NCBI GenBank assembly: GCA_026168455.1
Contig: CM047426.1
Location: forward strand, 55,353,749-55,417,748
Direction of reading: 5' to 3'
Source of the DNA: Theocolax elegans
Taxonomy: Eukaryota; Arthropoda; Insecta; Hymenoptera; Cerocephalidae
DNA: 64,000 bases
Part shown: piece by piece, positions 11,672-23,395 of the stretch
Position numbering within the stretch: position 1 is the first letter of the stretch
How the letters are laid out: every line of letters starts with the position of its first letter
Position numbers and translations under genes: made by a program
Notes under the pieces: generated by a model
What the model was told of the DNA's origin: nothing
Databases searched by the model: none
What the model saw: only the letters and a program-made list of their open reading frames with translations

Positions 11672-11990
11672 GAAATCTATTCTAATTCTACCACGAGTAG
11701 TTAATGAGTGGTCAGTTATGCCTTTTAACAATATAATATCATTTTCGTCAATTTTTACGCGAGAGTCTACCTCTGACTCTTTAATGAGACTTACCGATGC
11801 TCCTGTATCTAGCAAGAATTTTAACGGACCTCTTAACTGACCGGTATCGAAGATTACGACCGGGGCTGAACTTTGTTGGCTTAAATTTATTTTCGCGGTG
11901 CGGAGGGGACGTTTGAGCGGGTTTCCGCGCTCGAAGTAAAGGGAATTTGATTCGTAGCCTCTCTCTCGACCCTCCTCGGAGAGAGAGTAT
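11672..11990 (-). pseudogene. Gypsy-1 aspartic protease, N-terminal part
   Basis: The reading frame upstream of the TAA at 11,669 encodes VIFDTGQLRGPLKFLLDTGASVS; the active-site triad is LLDTGAS, preceded by a hydrophobic strand, as in retroviral aspartic proteases. It would process the Gag-Pol polyprotein. The frame is continuous with the following pol segment apart from the one stop codon. The boundary with gag is not resolved. Confidence 0.8.
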
Positions 11991-11999
11991 CGGTGTTTA

Positions 12000-12767
12000 C
12001 CTGATTTTGATTTTCTTCTCTTATTCCTCTTTGTAACTTATAACAATCGCGCTTTATGTGACCGGGTTTTCCGCAATGAAAACAAGTAACTGGTGATCTT
12101 ATATTATTATTCGATTCGTTATTAATATATCGTGATTCTTGGGAAGTTGGATTAACCGGCTCGCGCTCACCGCGAGTCCCGGAATTATTTCCCCGATCTT
12201 CTTTGTTAAATTGTTGCGATGAATATTTATTATTATTATAACGAACAAAAGAATCATTTTTATCTCTCTCCCTATTTGGTAAAAATTCCGTCTGATTTTG
12301 ATACTCGTTCCAACCACCAAATTGTAAATTCGGTCTATTATAATTACGACTGTTATCCGAGTGATTTTGTGGGCCGTATGAACTGTTTATGGGATTTGAC
12401 TATTTCATTTTTTATTTCTTGTATCCGATTAAAATAAGCAACCACTGTGTCATTGTTTTTGTGTTTTAATTTAGCAAGTTCTCCCGTCCACTCGTAATAT
12501 GTTTTTATTGATCCGAAGGTGTTTTCGAAAAAATCGGATATCTCTTTGATAGACTTAAAATTTTCTCCGCGCGCACAAGTTACAGCTTCCCCATATAAAC
12601 GCATTCGCATAAGTTTTGTTAATTCTTTTTCGTACTGCGACGGTAAAATTTATTTTGCTTCATTGCATCCGTCCAAAAATTGTGATAAATTTATGTTATG
12701 ACCGTTCAACCGCGGTATTAAATCTAGAGCGTCCTTTAGCGATAAACCTCGAATTTGAGACGTCATT
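12000..12767 (-). pseudogene. Gypsy-1 gag (capsid and zinc knuckle)
   Basis: Starts at an ATG (12,765-12,767) with MTSQIRGLSLKDALDLIPRL and continues with a capsid-like region (FSTIDEF-type helix here IKEISDFFENTF) to a basic, Asn-rich tail and one CCHC knuckle, CFHCGKPGHIKRDC, near 12,030-12,090. The product would form the virus-like particle and bind RNA. An in-frame TAA near 12,654 and a later frameshift break it. The ATG overlaps the stop of the upstream ORF as ATGA. Confidence 0.85.
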
Positions 12768-13694
12768 GTTTTATTATTAATTTGTTTTTAACTTCACTTC
12801 TATCTAGTTTTTTTGGTTTTGTTCCGGTGCTTGTTCTTAATTCGTCTAGATTAATTTTATTAAATAATTCGTCTCTAATCTTAGAAGAGTTTGCTTGTTC
12901 GTATGATTTTTTAATTAATTGATTATCGAAGGGAATTGTAAAATCTGTCGCGTCTTGAATTAGTTTTTCGTCAGTACTTTCGCCGTGTCTGTCACTAGTG
13001 CCTTTGCTTCCTCAGTCTCTTCTTCGATCGGCGCGGAAAAAATATTTAACGCGCCTTCAATCTTATTTATGATACATTGAAAAGTTGTCTCTTTTTTTAC
13101 ACTTTCTTGTAAACTTTCTATGATTTTAGGTTCCTCGAGATAAGAATCTAACAACTCTTTTTTTACTTCAGTCGCGAGCCGTTTTCTTACCGAGCTTATA
13201 ACGTTATCCGATGTTAAAATCAATGGTTCATATGGACGATAAATTGGGTATGGCGTACTAAAATTTACAGGATTATTCGCGATAAGTTCTTTTTGTTCCA
13301 CGTAATTCAAAACAGCGGGTTTTAAACTAAAATGCTTTACGCGCGTGGGAGTAATTATTGTGTCTTCTTGTTCGTCTTCACTAACTTCGGAAATAGAAAG
13401 ATCAGTTGGAAAAAAAGGGTCTCTATATTCAAAATCGTGAGGTATTTTTATAGATAATGAAATATTTGCTGCACTTTTTTCTAGTCTATCCTTTAAATAA
13501 TTTATTTCTTTTGTCAAATTTTGCACTGTTTCCCTAGGCGTTTTACTTAAATCGAGAGTATCGAGAGTCTGAACTTTTTCTTTGTATAAATTTAATAACG
13601 TATCATTCATAGAAAATTCTAAACTCGTGTTTCTTTGTTTATTTACATAACAATCAGTATTTTTAGGCGAACCTGACATTTTATATCTAAACAC
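12765..13694 (-). pseudogene. Upstream ORF of Gypsy-1 before gag
   Basis: A 244-codon frame (12,960-13,694) begins near the primer-binding site and is followed, after one frameshift near 12,960, by a second open frame of about 65 codons that ends in TGA overlapping the gag ATG (ATGA). The product is charged, with heptad-like NLTKEINYLKDRLEK suggesting a coiled coil. I do not recognise the family. It may be a matrix-like N-terminal part of Gag or a separate ORF preceding gag; the four-base overlap fits stop-restart translation. Confidence 0.65.
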
Positions 13695-13737
13695 ATTATT
13701 CCTTCAATCTCTTTATTTTTCTCTCAAAAATGTGAGT

Positions 13738-13755
13738 TTCCCGGCCGATGCACCA
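13738..13755 (-). other. Primer-binding site, tRNA-Gly
   Basis: The plus strand reads TTCCCGGCCGATGCACCA, the 3' end of a standard insect or animal tRNA-Gly(GCC) acceptor and T arm including CCA. The minus strand is therefore an 18-nt complement for tRNA-Gly priming. It lies 26 bp inside the LTR end, which is a slightly longer spacer than usual. Confidence 0.88.
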
Positions 13756-13781
13756 AATTTATTATAATAATTAATACAATC

Positions 13782-14523
13782 TGTCACGTCCAGACTTGTA
13801 CCAATTACCATAAGAAATGTTACAAGAAGGCAAATGGTTAATAAACCATTCGCGTTCCTTTTGCTCTTGTTTGACTAGGACTAGCCTTACGTCTCCGGGA
13901 GTAGCGAGCGAAGTTATTTTGAGAGTAGAGATGTAAGATATAATGTGGGATAAATAAAATAATATGTTTTATTTCGTATTAATCATGCATTATTTATATA
14001 AATATGTTAACATCATAATATGCTGTTTTCCTTTAAATGAACACGTGTAACTAAATTCTGATAGCTTTTTAATATGCAAAAACACACTATTACACTATTT
14101 TATTAACAATTGCATAAAATTATTCAAGTTAAATAACAATTTTAAATTTGATTAAATAAACAATAGAACTGCGAACACGTTAACAAATTATAGAATGAAA
14201 TATTCGCAAGGTTATTTTTTTTTATAAACATTAATAATTAATAATCAAAGTAAGAATAATTATAAATAAATGCAGATTAAATTAAAAATTGTTGTTGTTG
14301 AAAACGTGAATTATTGTTAATAAATTGCAATTCAAACCGTGAATATTGCAAATAAAATGCAATGCAAATAATAATTATTATAAATAAATTGCAGTATGAA
14401 ATAATAATTGTTGTAAGAAAAAAACGGTTGGTTCAGTAATTGAAATAACATAAATAAGTGGTTTGCCTTTACGAATAATACAAGCGTATATATAGCTGAA
14501 AAGAATATACCTTAAGTACCCAA

Positions 14524-14577
<54 letters not shown>

Positions 14578-15380
14578 TCGTTGAGGAACGAAGGTCCGCC
14601 TCGAACGTGGTTAGCGGTGTCAAATTGCTGGATAATGTCCTGCTAGACCTGCGGGCGTCGACGTTGGATGTGTATGCTGTTGGAGTCCGATGATTTCCAG
14701 ATGTCGAAGTCGTAGTTCCTTGACTATGGCTCGTAGATGTCAACGATGCGTCTCGATTCCCGAATAGAAGATCTCTCTTGATTTTGAATGCGTATTGTTT
14801 TAAAGTCCGAGTAGCAGTGCCACGCCCTCGGATAAAAATTAAAGAGTTGACGAGCAGAGCTTCGCCTTATGAAAACTTTAGATGAAAAATTAGGAGTGGC
14901 TGTGTCTCTTCTGGGTCCTCTTTATATACCCTAAAAATCTATGCATCTGTCCTTGTCTTACACTTTGCCTTATATGGAAATTGTGTAAGTAGTTCCCGAT
15001 TTTTCTGTGCTTGCACCCGATTGGGCTGTTAGATGTGCGTGATTAAAAATTATCGTATCCCGTGCATTTTCTGTATCGCTTCGTAGTTAATTCGGAGGAT
15101 TTGCTGTCCCCCTTTTATTACTGCGACGTTACCCAAAGAACGGCTTAATTTATTACTTTCTTCTAATGCTCGACTTTTCTAGTCGATGTTTCCCATCGCC
15201 GGCTCTTCTCCTAAAATAATCTGTTCCTTAGCTCTATAAATTATATTTTATATTACTGCATTTACTTAGAATCATTCTTTATCAACCTTATTTTGTTCAT
15301 CTTCTACGCCGTATTTTTATTCTAAACTACGCAGTACTTTTCACGAAAAATAATAATATAATTTTCGTCGGGACGCGACA
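13782..15380 (-). repeat. 5' LTR of Gypsy-1
   Basis: A 1.6-kb LTR with short inverted ends: TGTCGCGTCC at the minus-strand start and GGACGTGACA at its end. It matches the 3' LTR at 1-62 and 1245-2221. It holds a TA/TG microsatellite at 14,526-14,575, which is where the foldback element inserted in the other LTR. Relative to the 3' LTR it lacks about 155 bp near 15,210. Promoter and polyadenylation signals were not assigned. Confidence 0.88.
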
Positions 15381-16365
15381 GAGTAATAATACATAATTGG
15401 GGTTCGAACAAGTTTCTTTGGGGTTACTTGGTCTTAAAATGCTGTGTAACCTTATTAGTTTCTAATAAAAACGTATAATAAATTCTTAATTATTAAAAAT
15501 TAATTTAAAATTATAAAATGAGAGCAAATAATGTAACTATGTCATTATTCAGGTTAACACTGGAAGACGTTTGCCCGTAATAGATCACAAATTGGCATTT
15601 AAATTATGTCTAAAATATAATTTTTAGTTGGTCTAGTCCATATAATTTATAATGAAAAAAATTAATATATATGTATGTAAGAAAAATTTTTAATGGTTGT
15701 ATAAAAATATCCAGTCAAAAATATCAATTTAACCGACCTTGTTCGCGTCAGCGAGGAATAAACCACTGCTAGTCTTTCATTCAATTCAATTTGAAATAAT
15801 GGTATATTGAACATACAGAAGCAAGAAAATATTGTCATTCAGAATCAGTTATAAATATTATTGCTTAGATTAATCATGCATCTGTTCAGAGTAATTATAT
15901 TCTGCCAACACTCAACTAACGGGTGGCGTAGGTATTATATTTTATTCATGAGCAATAAAAAAGATAGTTATTTCTGTTTGTTTCGTGCTGCTCAGAAGTT
16001 GACTTTAGCATAAATGAATATATAGTATTATAAAAATAGCTTATTTATATGTATAAAATATTGCAGAACAGAAAACTAAAACAAAACGTTGTAGGTTGAA
16101 TGTATAAATTTATTACCTAATTGAACACCTTGGAAGATACAAAATACTTGACGATACTTTTGAATTCAACACTTTCTACTGCAGAAACATTATAAAAACT
16201 ATATAACTATTTTAATAAAAAAGTTATGACTTTAGTACCAGTGCATGAGAAAAATACATGTATGTTCCTTGTTTTGTAAGGTTATCGATAGTTAGAAAAG
16301 TATTGTGTAATGTTCTGGTCAATCCTCTGGACTTTATGCAGATCGTACACTTGAGATGGGATTTG
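15381..16365. other. AT-rich flank with no recognised gene
   Basis: Unique-looking AT-rich sequence to the right of Gypsy-1. No coding frame of note, RNA gene or clear repeat was seen. Confidence 0.5.
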
Positions 16366-16465
16366 AAGTTTCATGGCTCAAAGGGACTGAATTGTTTCTC
16401 CTGTACTCTCGATGCTTCGACTGGCGTTGTGTCCCTCTATTGAGCTTAATTAGCGGTGCGTAATT
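16366..16465 (+). repeat. Diverged repeat, copy 1
   Basis: About 100 bp, from the CATGGCTCAAAGGGACT region to TTGAGCTTAATTAG, resembles 20,425-20,520 with many substitutions but conserved order (TTTCTCC, ATTCTCGATG, AGCTTAATTAG). Both copies are direct. They may be remnants of one old LTR or SINE-like family; there is not enough sequence to say. Confidence 0.6.
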
Positions 16466-16490
16466 CATCTTTTTCAATGTTTGAGTTATA

Positions 16491-16495
<5 letters not shown>

Positions 16496-16527
<32 letters not shown>
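16496..16527. repeat. TA microsatellite at FB-2 insertion site
   Basis: A run of about 15 TA dinucleotides immediately before the left end of the second foldback element. TA sequence is also found at its right end. Confidence 0.85.
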
Positions 16528-18177
16528 GTGGTTCTCTATGACATCGAAGATGAAAAAAATAAATATTGCTATAACTGTGGGAATATGTTTTAGAGGTATC
16601 CAGTAGTTCTCCTGAATTTTTTCAGATTTTTTCTGGGCCATTATTTTAAGTTACAGAGAGTCATAGTTGCCATTTTAGCACTTTTTTGCATTATATGCCC
16701 ATTTTCATGAATTTTTAGCTCCCAGGGGATGCATTTTTCACTAAAAACATAAGTATGACTTTTTTTGTAAAATTTTCCGAACTTTTCATTAAAAATACTT
16801 TTAAAGACATACATGTATGCTGTCACACTCTTGTAAGCCATTTAAACATTAAAAAGTGAAAATCAGCAATTCTGCTCCGGACTCTGGTAACCTAATACTG
16901 TCTAAAAGATGTCTTTTTATAGTCAGAAACTGCCTAAAAATTTCCAGAGTGGGTCTAAATCATTAAGATCACTTATGGTCAAAATATCCGGGAAAAGTGC
17001 CCGAAATATTAATAGAAATGTATATTTGTTGCCTTATAACGATGAATCTAGTAGCATGATCATTGCAAAAAAATTTATGCACTTACCTTGGAATGGTAGA
17101 AAAGTATCTCCACTTGTTTCAGTATCCATCTAATCCCCTGTAAGCTGCTAAAAATACAAATATTATTATAAAATTATAAAAAATTATTTTTGAAACATTT
17201 ATAATGCTGGATTTTTAGTTTTACATCCCTTACAAGAATTATAATACTAATCTGAAGGATTACTATCAAAGTATCAACATTATTATTATTATTATTCAGC
17301 AATACATTGTTTAGATTACACAAACTTGTCACTGTCACGTTATCATATTATTCATTATAATTATATACCGATTTATTTATATATCTTGTGTATTAAATAC
17401 GTATATTCAGTTATTGTAATAATGATGTTTATATATTTGTAGTAATCCTTCAGATTAGTATTATACTTCTTGTAAGGGATGTAAAACTAAAAATTCAGCA
17501 TAATAAATGTTTAAAAATTAATTTTTTACATTTGTATAATAATATTTATATTTTTAGCAGCTTACAGGGGATTAGATGGATACTGAAACAAGTGAAGATA
17601 CTTTTCTACCACTCCAAGGTAAGTGCACAAATTTTTTTGCAATGATCATGCTAATAGATTCATCGTTATAAGGAAACAAATATACATTTCTATTAATATT
17701 TCGTGCACTTTTCCCGGATATTTTGACCATAAGTGATCTTAATGATTTAGACCCACTCTGGAAATTTTTAGGCAGTTTCTGACTATAAAAAGACATCTTT
17801 TAGACAGTACTAGGTTACCAGAGTCCGGAACAGAATTGCTGATTTTCACTATTTAAGCTTTAAATGGCTTACAAGAGTGTGACAGCATACATTTATGTCT
17901 TTAAAAGTACTTTTTATGAAAAGTTCGGAAAATTTTACAAAAAAAGTCATACTTATGTTTTTAGTGAAAAATGCATCCCCTGGGAGCTAAAAATTCATGA
18001 AAATGGGCATATAATGCAAAAAAGTGCTAAAATGTCAACTTTGACTCTCTGTAACTTAAAATAATGGCCCTGAAAAAATCTGAAAAAATTCAGGAGAACT
18101 ATTAGATACCTCTAAAACATATTCCCACTATTATAGCAATATTTATTTTTTCATCTTAGATGTCACGAGAACCACCC
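16528..18177. mobile_element. Foldback element FB-2, near-complete copy
   Basis: Inverted arms of about 735 bp begin GGGTGGTTCTCTATGACATC and end with the inverse, with TA on both sides. The arms (16,528-17,267 and about 17,439-18,177) surround a 170-bp AT-rich centre containing an ATT microsatellite. It is the same family as FB-1 at 63-1244 and retains the inner part that FB-1 lost. The mirrored 66- and 74-codon frames have no independent support. No transposase is encoded. Confidence 0.9.
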
Positions 18178-18187
18178 ATATATATAT

Positions 18188-19593
18188 GTGGGTCATTCCA
18201 ATACTTTTTTGGAAATCGGTCCGGGGGAGGTCAACCAATCGGGCTAAAAATTTAGTATGTTACTATACTATAAAAAAAAGTAAGTGAGCCAAAATTATAG
18301 ACTTGTAAATCAACTAAGGACGTAGATATTAGATTTTAAACATTCAAAAATAGGCTATTTTTCATAAGTTTTTAACATTTTTTAACGTAGCACCAAAATT
18401 TGAGAAATTAATATTATTTTATCCAGTTCGGAACAAACTCTTCGTATTACTACAGACTTTTAATCTAGCTATATAGGATACAATTATTTTCGTAAACAAA
18501 AATTTTGACACAACTAAATATAAACTCTTGTTTTTAAAATTTTGCACATTTTCTAAATGCTACCAAATTAACAGTTTTTGATATTTTGAAAAAAACCTGA
18601 CGCGGTTAAATTTGTATTGATATAAGCTTTCTTTCTGTTTGAGGTTTATTTTAAAAAGTTAATTTGGCTTAATGTTATGCTTATTTAAACTTGACCTAAA
18701 ATGCAACAAAACACGTTTTTTGGCATTTTCTAATGCTTATAACGTCGGTCTACCTAAATTTTTTTTTACCAAAATTTAGGTGAATCTCGGTTTTTGTGGG
18801 TAGAAAATGATCCCGTAGTTATTGCAATGGATATTTGACTTTCGTACACGCTTATTAACTTTTGAAAATATTTTTTTTTTGCATTCTTGCGCAAGACTTA
18901 TCGGATTATTGCAAGATCTAAAATGTCTTGTATTTTGATTGTTATCACAGATAAAATCCATATTATAGGGAACTTTTAAAACTAATAGAAATATAGTGTA
19001 AAGAAATTTTTAATTTTATTTTTTTATAACAATTTTTGGCCTATTCGCTATTTTACCCGTTTTTGTACATTTATCATTACAATTCGTCGAAAAACTTGTC
19101 ATTTGTACAATAGGAAAAAGGTTTGTGATTGCGTGACAAACATTTTGTGTATTTACGTTTTTTTAATTGGCACAACAGATTTCGGGATTTTTGTACAAAA
19201 ACTGATTTTATAGAATTGTGTATAAAGTATCCAAGCTTAAACATATTGCTGCAGGTCTAAAATAAATCTCGTATTTACAATATCATGTTAATATTACAGG
19301 TGACTTTCAAAATTAATACGGTATTATAGTTAAGAGAAATTTTTATTCTTTCTAACAATCAATTAATCATTATTTTGTATCAAGCATTAATTACTGGTTT
19401 TTTCATAATTATTTATAACTTTTAAATTAAATAATATTTAAAGTATATTGTTTGTACGAATCTTTTACCCAGTTTTTTATGAGTGTACGTGGTTTTTGTG
19501 TATTTGACTTGCTAAACCCAAATCCAGGGCTTATTTTACCCGGTTGGATCAGACTGTCTTGCCTTCACCGGCAGGACACCAGCCTGTCTTGCA
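18188..19593. other. AT-rich repeat-like sequence of unknown type
   Basis: Begins after TATATATG with GTGGGTCATTCCAATAC, resembling a terminal motif of a nonautonomous transposon, but I could not find its other end. The interior is AT-rich with many TTTTT runs and no convincing coding frame. Confidence 0.4.
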
Positions 19594-19746
19594 TTGTTGC
19601 AAATTTTTCATTTTTGCAAATTTTTGAATTTTGCAAATTTTTTATTTTTGCAATTTTTTGAATTTTGCAAATTTTTTATTATTGCAAATTTTCCTATTTT
19701 GCAAATTTTTTATTTTTGCAAATTTTCCAATTTTGCAAATTTTTTA
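19594..19746. repeat. TTTGCAAATTTT minisatellite
   Basis: Roughly eight imperfect direct repeats of an 18-20-bp unit alternating TTTTGCAAATTTTT and ATTTTTGCAAATTTT. The apparent open frames are translations of the repeat. Confidence 0.9.
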
Positions 19747-19759
19747 GTTATACTTTTTT

Positions 19760-20336
19760 ACTTAAGTATTCCATCGTGAGAGACAAAGGAGAATCACGTT
19801 AAGCAAGCATCCCATCGTGAGAGGCAAGGCGACTCATTTCTGGCATTACGTTTTCCGCTCTCTTTGAATCCGGTGTCAGAAATAAGGCTGTCCATAAAAA
19901 ATTTACTTTGACCTTTGAATGACCTTGAAAATTAACTCCAAGGTCGAGATACTCAAGGTTGTTAATCCCAAAATCTACTCTGACATTTATTCGCCCACAA
20001 ATCCGAAAAAGTTCAAAGAAAATAGCTTGTTTACGATTTTTCAATATTTAACCTTCATTTTACCTTTTGAAGGTCATTCTAACAAATTGAAAACCATTGC
20101 TTTGGACGTAAAATTTTTCGCTCTTTCTGAATCCGGTGTCAAAAATAAGGGTTCCCATTAAAAAAAATCTCTTTGACCTTCAAATAACCTTGAAGGTCAA
20201 GCTTAAGGTCAAATTGAAGGTCACCATCAGATGCATCGTTTGATTTCCTAAAGCTTTTATATTGAAAGTTTTTTTCCTAGCACCCTTATTTTCCGAGATA
20301 TTCAGGTGTGTCCATACTTTTGGGACACCCTGTATA
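19760..20336. mobile_element. Mariner-like nonautonomous element end with GACCTT repeats
   Basis: The right end is the inverse of CAGGGTGTCCCAAAAGTATG, followed by TATATA, a Tc1/mariner-type terminus. Inside are two direct, diverged copies of a block of about 270 bp that begins near 19,850 and 20,118 (both with TGAATCCGGTGTCA) and is dense in TGACCTT and AAGGTCA words. The left terminus was not found, so the element is truncated or its left end is diverged. Confidence 0.65.
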
Positions 20337-20339
20337 TAT

Positions 20340-22391
20340 ATCTTTATGAATCGTCAATTATGCGGACTCTATCTTTAGTATAGACCTGGTTTGTGTTTTT
20401 AAAAAATAACCATCTCTCATGTTATGTCTCGTGGCTCGGAGGGACTAACTCGTTTCTCCCGTATTCTCGATGTTTGATAGGCGTGGTGACTTTCCGTTGA
20501 GCTTAATTAGGCGACGTGTGGCTAAGCTTGATTTGTTTAAAATTTCAGGAAGTGGTTCCTCCCAAGGGTGTAGAGCCTGGTCCTTTCCGTTGCTCTTAAA
20601 TATATTCTGTTATATTCTCCAGATTCAATACATTACCTCGTTTTATAATTTTATTAACGCCTCTATTACTTCGTTATATACAAGAGAGAGTAGGAAATTA
20701 AACAACTCGCTATCTAACTTTAAACTGGTAAAGTAATATGACTATTTATTTGTTATAAGCGTGCATTCTTCGCCTTCGTGTCGCGGATGCCCGTGCACGT
20801 GTGTATACAAAAATTATATAATTACGCGGTACTAACAATGAAATTGGCTGGTTCGGTAATCAAAACGCGTCCGCTTATTATCGGTATAAAATAGAACAAA
20901 TTAGTATCTTAATAAAAGGAGACTATTTGAATGGAGCGATTCAAGAGCACGTCCGTTCGGTATCGAGTCAGTCTGAGCACTGGTGGGAGTCGACGAGCGC
21001 ACTGCGTTCGTGAGTGGCATCGTGGCGGGGATAGTTCAGCCTAATTGACCGCGCATTACGATACATAGAAGGTTCTAGAAGAGTTGGTCTTTCCTCATGG
21101 GTCTCCTGTCGTCAAGCGCAAATACGCTGACTTAAATTTCACGCGAAAAAGTCGTAACTGGTGACGATATCTAACAGCGGACGTTAGAAGTATACATGAT
21201 ATTTATTCCGTTGGCTTCTATGTCGTATAATGGTTCTATATGCTTCTAGAATATTGTACGTACGTTGGTTTTACAATATTTATTAATATATTATTAACTA
21301 TCAGGAGAGGAAAACGTTCTTTTTTCAAGTATTATTTATATTCGGATTTTCATATCAATAACGTTACTTTTTTTCTTCTATATTCGCCATTATGTAATTA
21401 GTTATAAATATTATAATGTTATTTGTGTTTTTCGATGTCTTCGCATTATCTTCCAGTTTTACATATTTTATTGTTAAATTGTGATTTCTGATTTCGGTTT
21501 GTCTCGTGTAATATAATGAATTTCGCATTTAATATTTCATATTTGAAAGACCATCATGCGACTACATGATACACTTCTTACAACAATTTTATTAAGTATA
21601 TTTATTAATTTCTTAATTTATTATTTAATAACAAATCCACTTTCACAAATAATATACTAAAAGTCTTTCATGTTTCAACATGCTGGCTGTTATCCATGGT
21701 TACAGTGGAGACTCCTCGGCGGTCGGTAATGGACGTCCCTACTTTGTCGATGGTGGTCGGTAAGTTATCGACTGATGCATAATCGATGGTAGCTGGTCAT
21801 TTACCATCGCGTTCACGTTACTGTTACCGTATGAAAGGTGCTGTTCTGATTACCCAACAGGGTGTCCAAGTTACCATGGTGGATATGTAGTTGACATCGA
21901 AAATCCTCCATATTTCCGAAAATAATGGGTTTTTGACTATAAAGCCTAAAGATGCAAAATTGTAGCTTATGATTTCCTGAATCGATTCCGATGAATGAGA
22001 TCTGAAAAATATACATATTAACATGCGCAAACTTTGCGAGAAAAATATAGATTCGCGTAATTTCGACCTGTTCTGAATAATGCTAATATTAATAATAAAT
22101 AAAACTTAGATATTGTTTATAATGATGTTATCAGTATTTGCGAGTAGAGAAGCTCGACAGGACAATATTCGGTGCGTTGGCGTGAACTCGCTCTTGCTCT
22201 ATTGTTCTTAGAAATACGCTTCCTACTCGAATAAATCATTATACATACAAAGAATAATTCATTATGCTAGAACCGAGAATAAATATAATAATGATATAAG
22301 TGTAACATTAAGTTGGTTTGATTACATTTATACGCAAACTCTGCGATCTGAGCCTTATATCGTAACAAAGGTAAGGAGGTGTCGTCGTATG
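20340..22391. other. Intergenic or old LTR-like sequence
   Basis: Includes the second copy of the diverged repeat (20,425-20,520). The part from about 20,760 to 21,200 is richer in G+C than its flanks and could be an eroded LTR of the minus-strand Gypsy fragments to the right, but no matching second LTR was found. The part from 21,200 to 22,380 is AT-rich. No gene was recognised. Confidence 0.4.
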
Positions 22392-22745
22392 CTACACTCT
22401 TTTCTCTTTGAGATAGTCGCCGACAATTTTGTTTTTTAACTCGGTCCCATTATCGGAGTGAAATACCTCTGGCCTGCCAAAACCCATCAGAACGCGCTCA
22501 TGTAACACCTTTACGATGGTCTTTGAATTTGCTGTTTTAATCGGGGCCACTTCGATCCAGTGCGTAAATAAGTCCTGGAAGACTAGATTGTACTCAAATC
22601 CGTAGGTAGAGCGAAGCAGTGGTCCAGTCACATCACCTACGAAGGTCGACTACTCTACGGCCCATTAAGCCTCTTGATAATTGCTGCTCTACCTTGCACT
22701 GTTGGCAGATTTGCGTACTATCGCGGCCATTAATATAATCTGGCA
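22392..22745 (-). pseudogene. Gypsy-type integrase core fragment
   Basis: The frame 22,392-22,631 carries the first half of an integrase catalytic core: GPLLRST..F.YNLVFQDLFTHW with the first catalytic D, and FHSDNGTELKN with the second. Upstream, in the same region with stops, KTFKRVARLY followed by WP resembles the preceding zinc-finger segment. It stops before the third catalytic acid. Close proximity to the gag fragment on its right shows that protease, RT and RNase H were deleted. Confidence 0.85.
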
Positions 22746-22789
22746 ACCCGTTTGAAAGTCTTCTCGCGACCTAAGTTACCATTAGTTGG

Positions 22790-23395
22790 GTCATCGTGAC
22801 ATTCCCTCACAATTGACGGTGAATTTTGTCGGATTCTACCGCTGCTACTTTTGCCTTCGGAGGAGCTTTATCTGGCTTCTTCCTGGACTTATACGCGAAC
22901 TCCGGCCGCACCAGCTCCCGTTCCATGGGGGGTGGTTTGTAGAGTTTCTCGCGCTCTTGAAGTCAGTCTACTTTTGCTTCGTAGACCAAGTCAAACAGCT
23001 GTTCGATCGTCTGCGCCTCGATTCGCTTGAACCAGCGCTGGATTCTCGGCAGCATATTTCGGTAGAGCTGATCTACTTGGTTCTTCTCACAAGGCTTGAG
23101 AACGCGGTGTTATAGCATGCCTATCATGCAATTCAAGTACTCACGCACCGGCTCGTCTTCGTCTTGCGTGCGTAAGGGGCATTCAAGGATCAGCTTCTCT
23201 TGGTAAGTTTTGCTAGCTCCGTACCAGCGTTTAATTGAACACGTGAATTCGTCTCAGACCTGCCACCTTCCTTTGTTATTGCGGTACCAGCTCGCGGTGT
23301 CTTCTACCAGCATCTGCGGAAGTGAAGGGAGGGCTTCGTCCAGCGTAATAATCGCTAGGACTCTGTAGTCATCCACGCGCTCCAAGAAGTTGATA
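22790..23395 (-). pseudogene. Gypsy-type gag fragment
   Basis: Read on the minus strand with several stops, the sequence encodes FLERVDDYRVLAI, LPQMLVEDTASWYRNNKG and VREYLNCMIGML, which parallel FLERGEECRILAN, LPELFKGVAALWYKNERG and TRDYITCLVHMI in the Gypsy-2 gag at 61,096. It is therefore an older relative of that family. One stop replaces a Trp codon. It joins the integrase fragment after an internal deletion. Confidence 0.8.

Larger units (their letters stand above)
1..15380 (-). mobile_element. Gypsy-1: nested, decayed Ty3/Gypsy LTR retrotransposon
   Basis: Read on the minus strand, the order is 5' LTR, primer-binding site, upstream ORF, gag, protease, RT, RNase H, integrase remnant, polypurine tract and 3' LTR, which is the Ty3/Gypsy order. 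The two LTRs match over most of their length. The 3' LTR runs off the left edge, so its far target-site duplication cannot be seen; at the 5' end the flank begins GAGTA. Every coding segment carries stops, frameshifts, insertions or deletions, so the copy is not autonomous. Three other elements and one tandem duplication are nested in it. Family identity is firm from the RT, RNase H and protease motifs; the lineage within Gypsy is not assigned. Confidence 0.92.
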
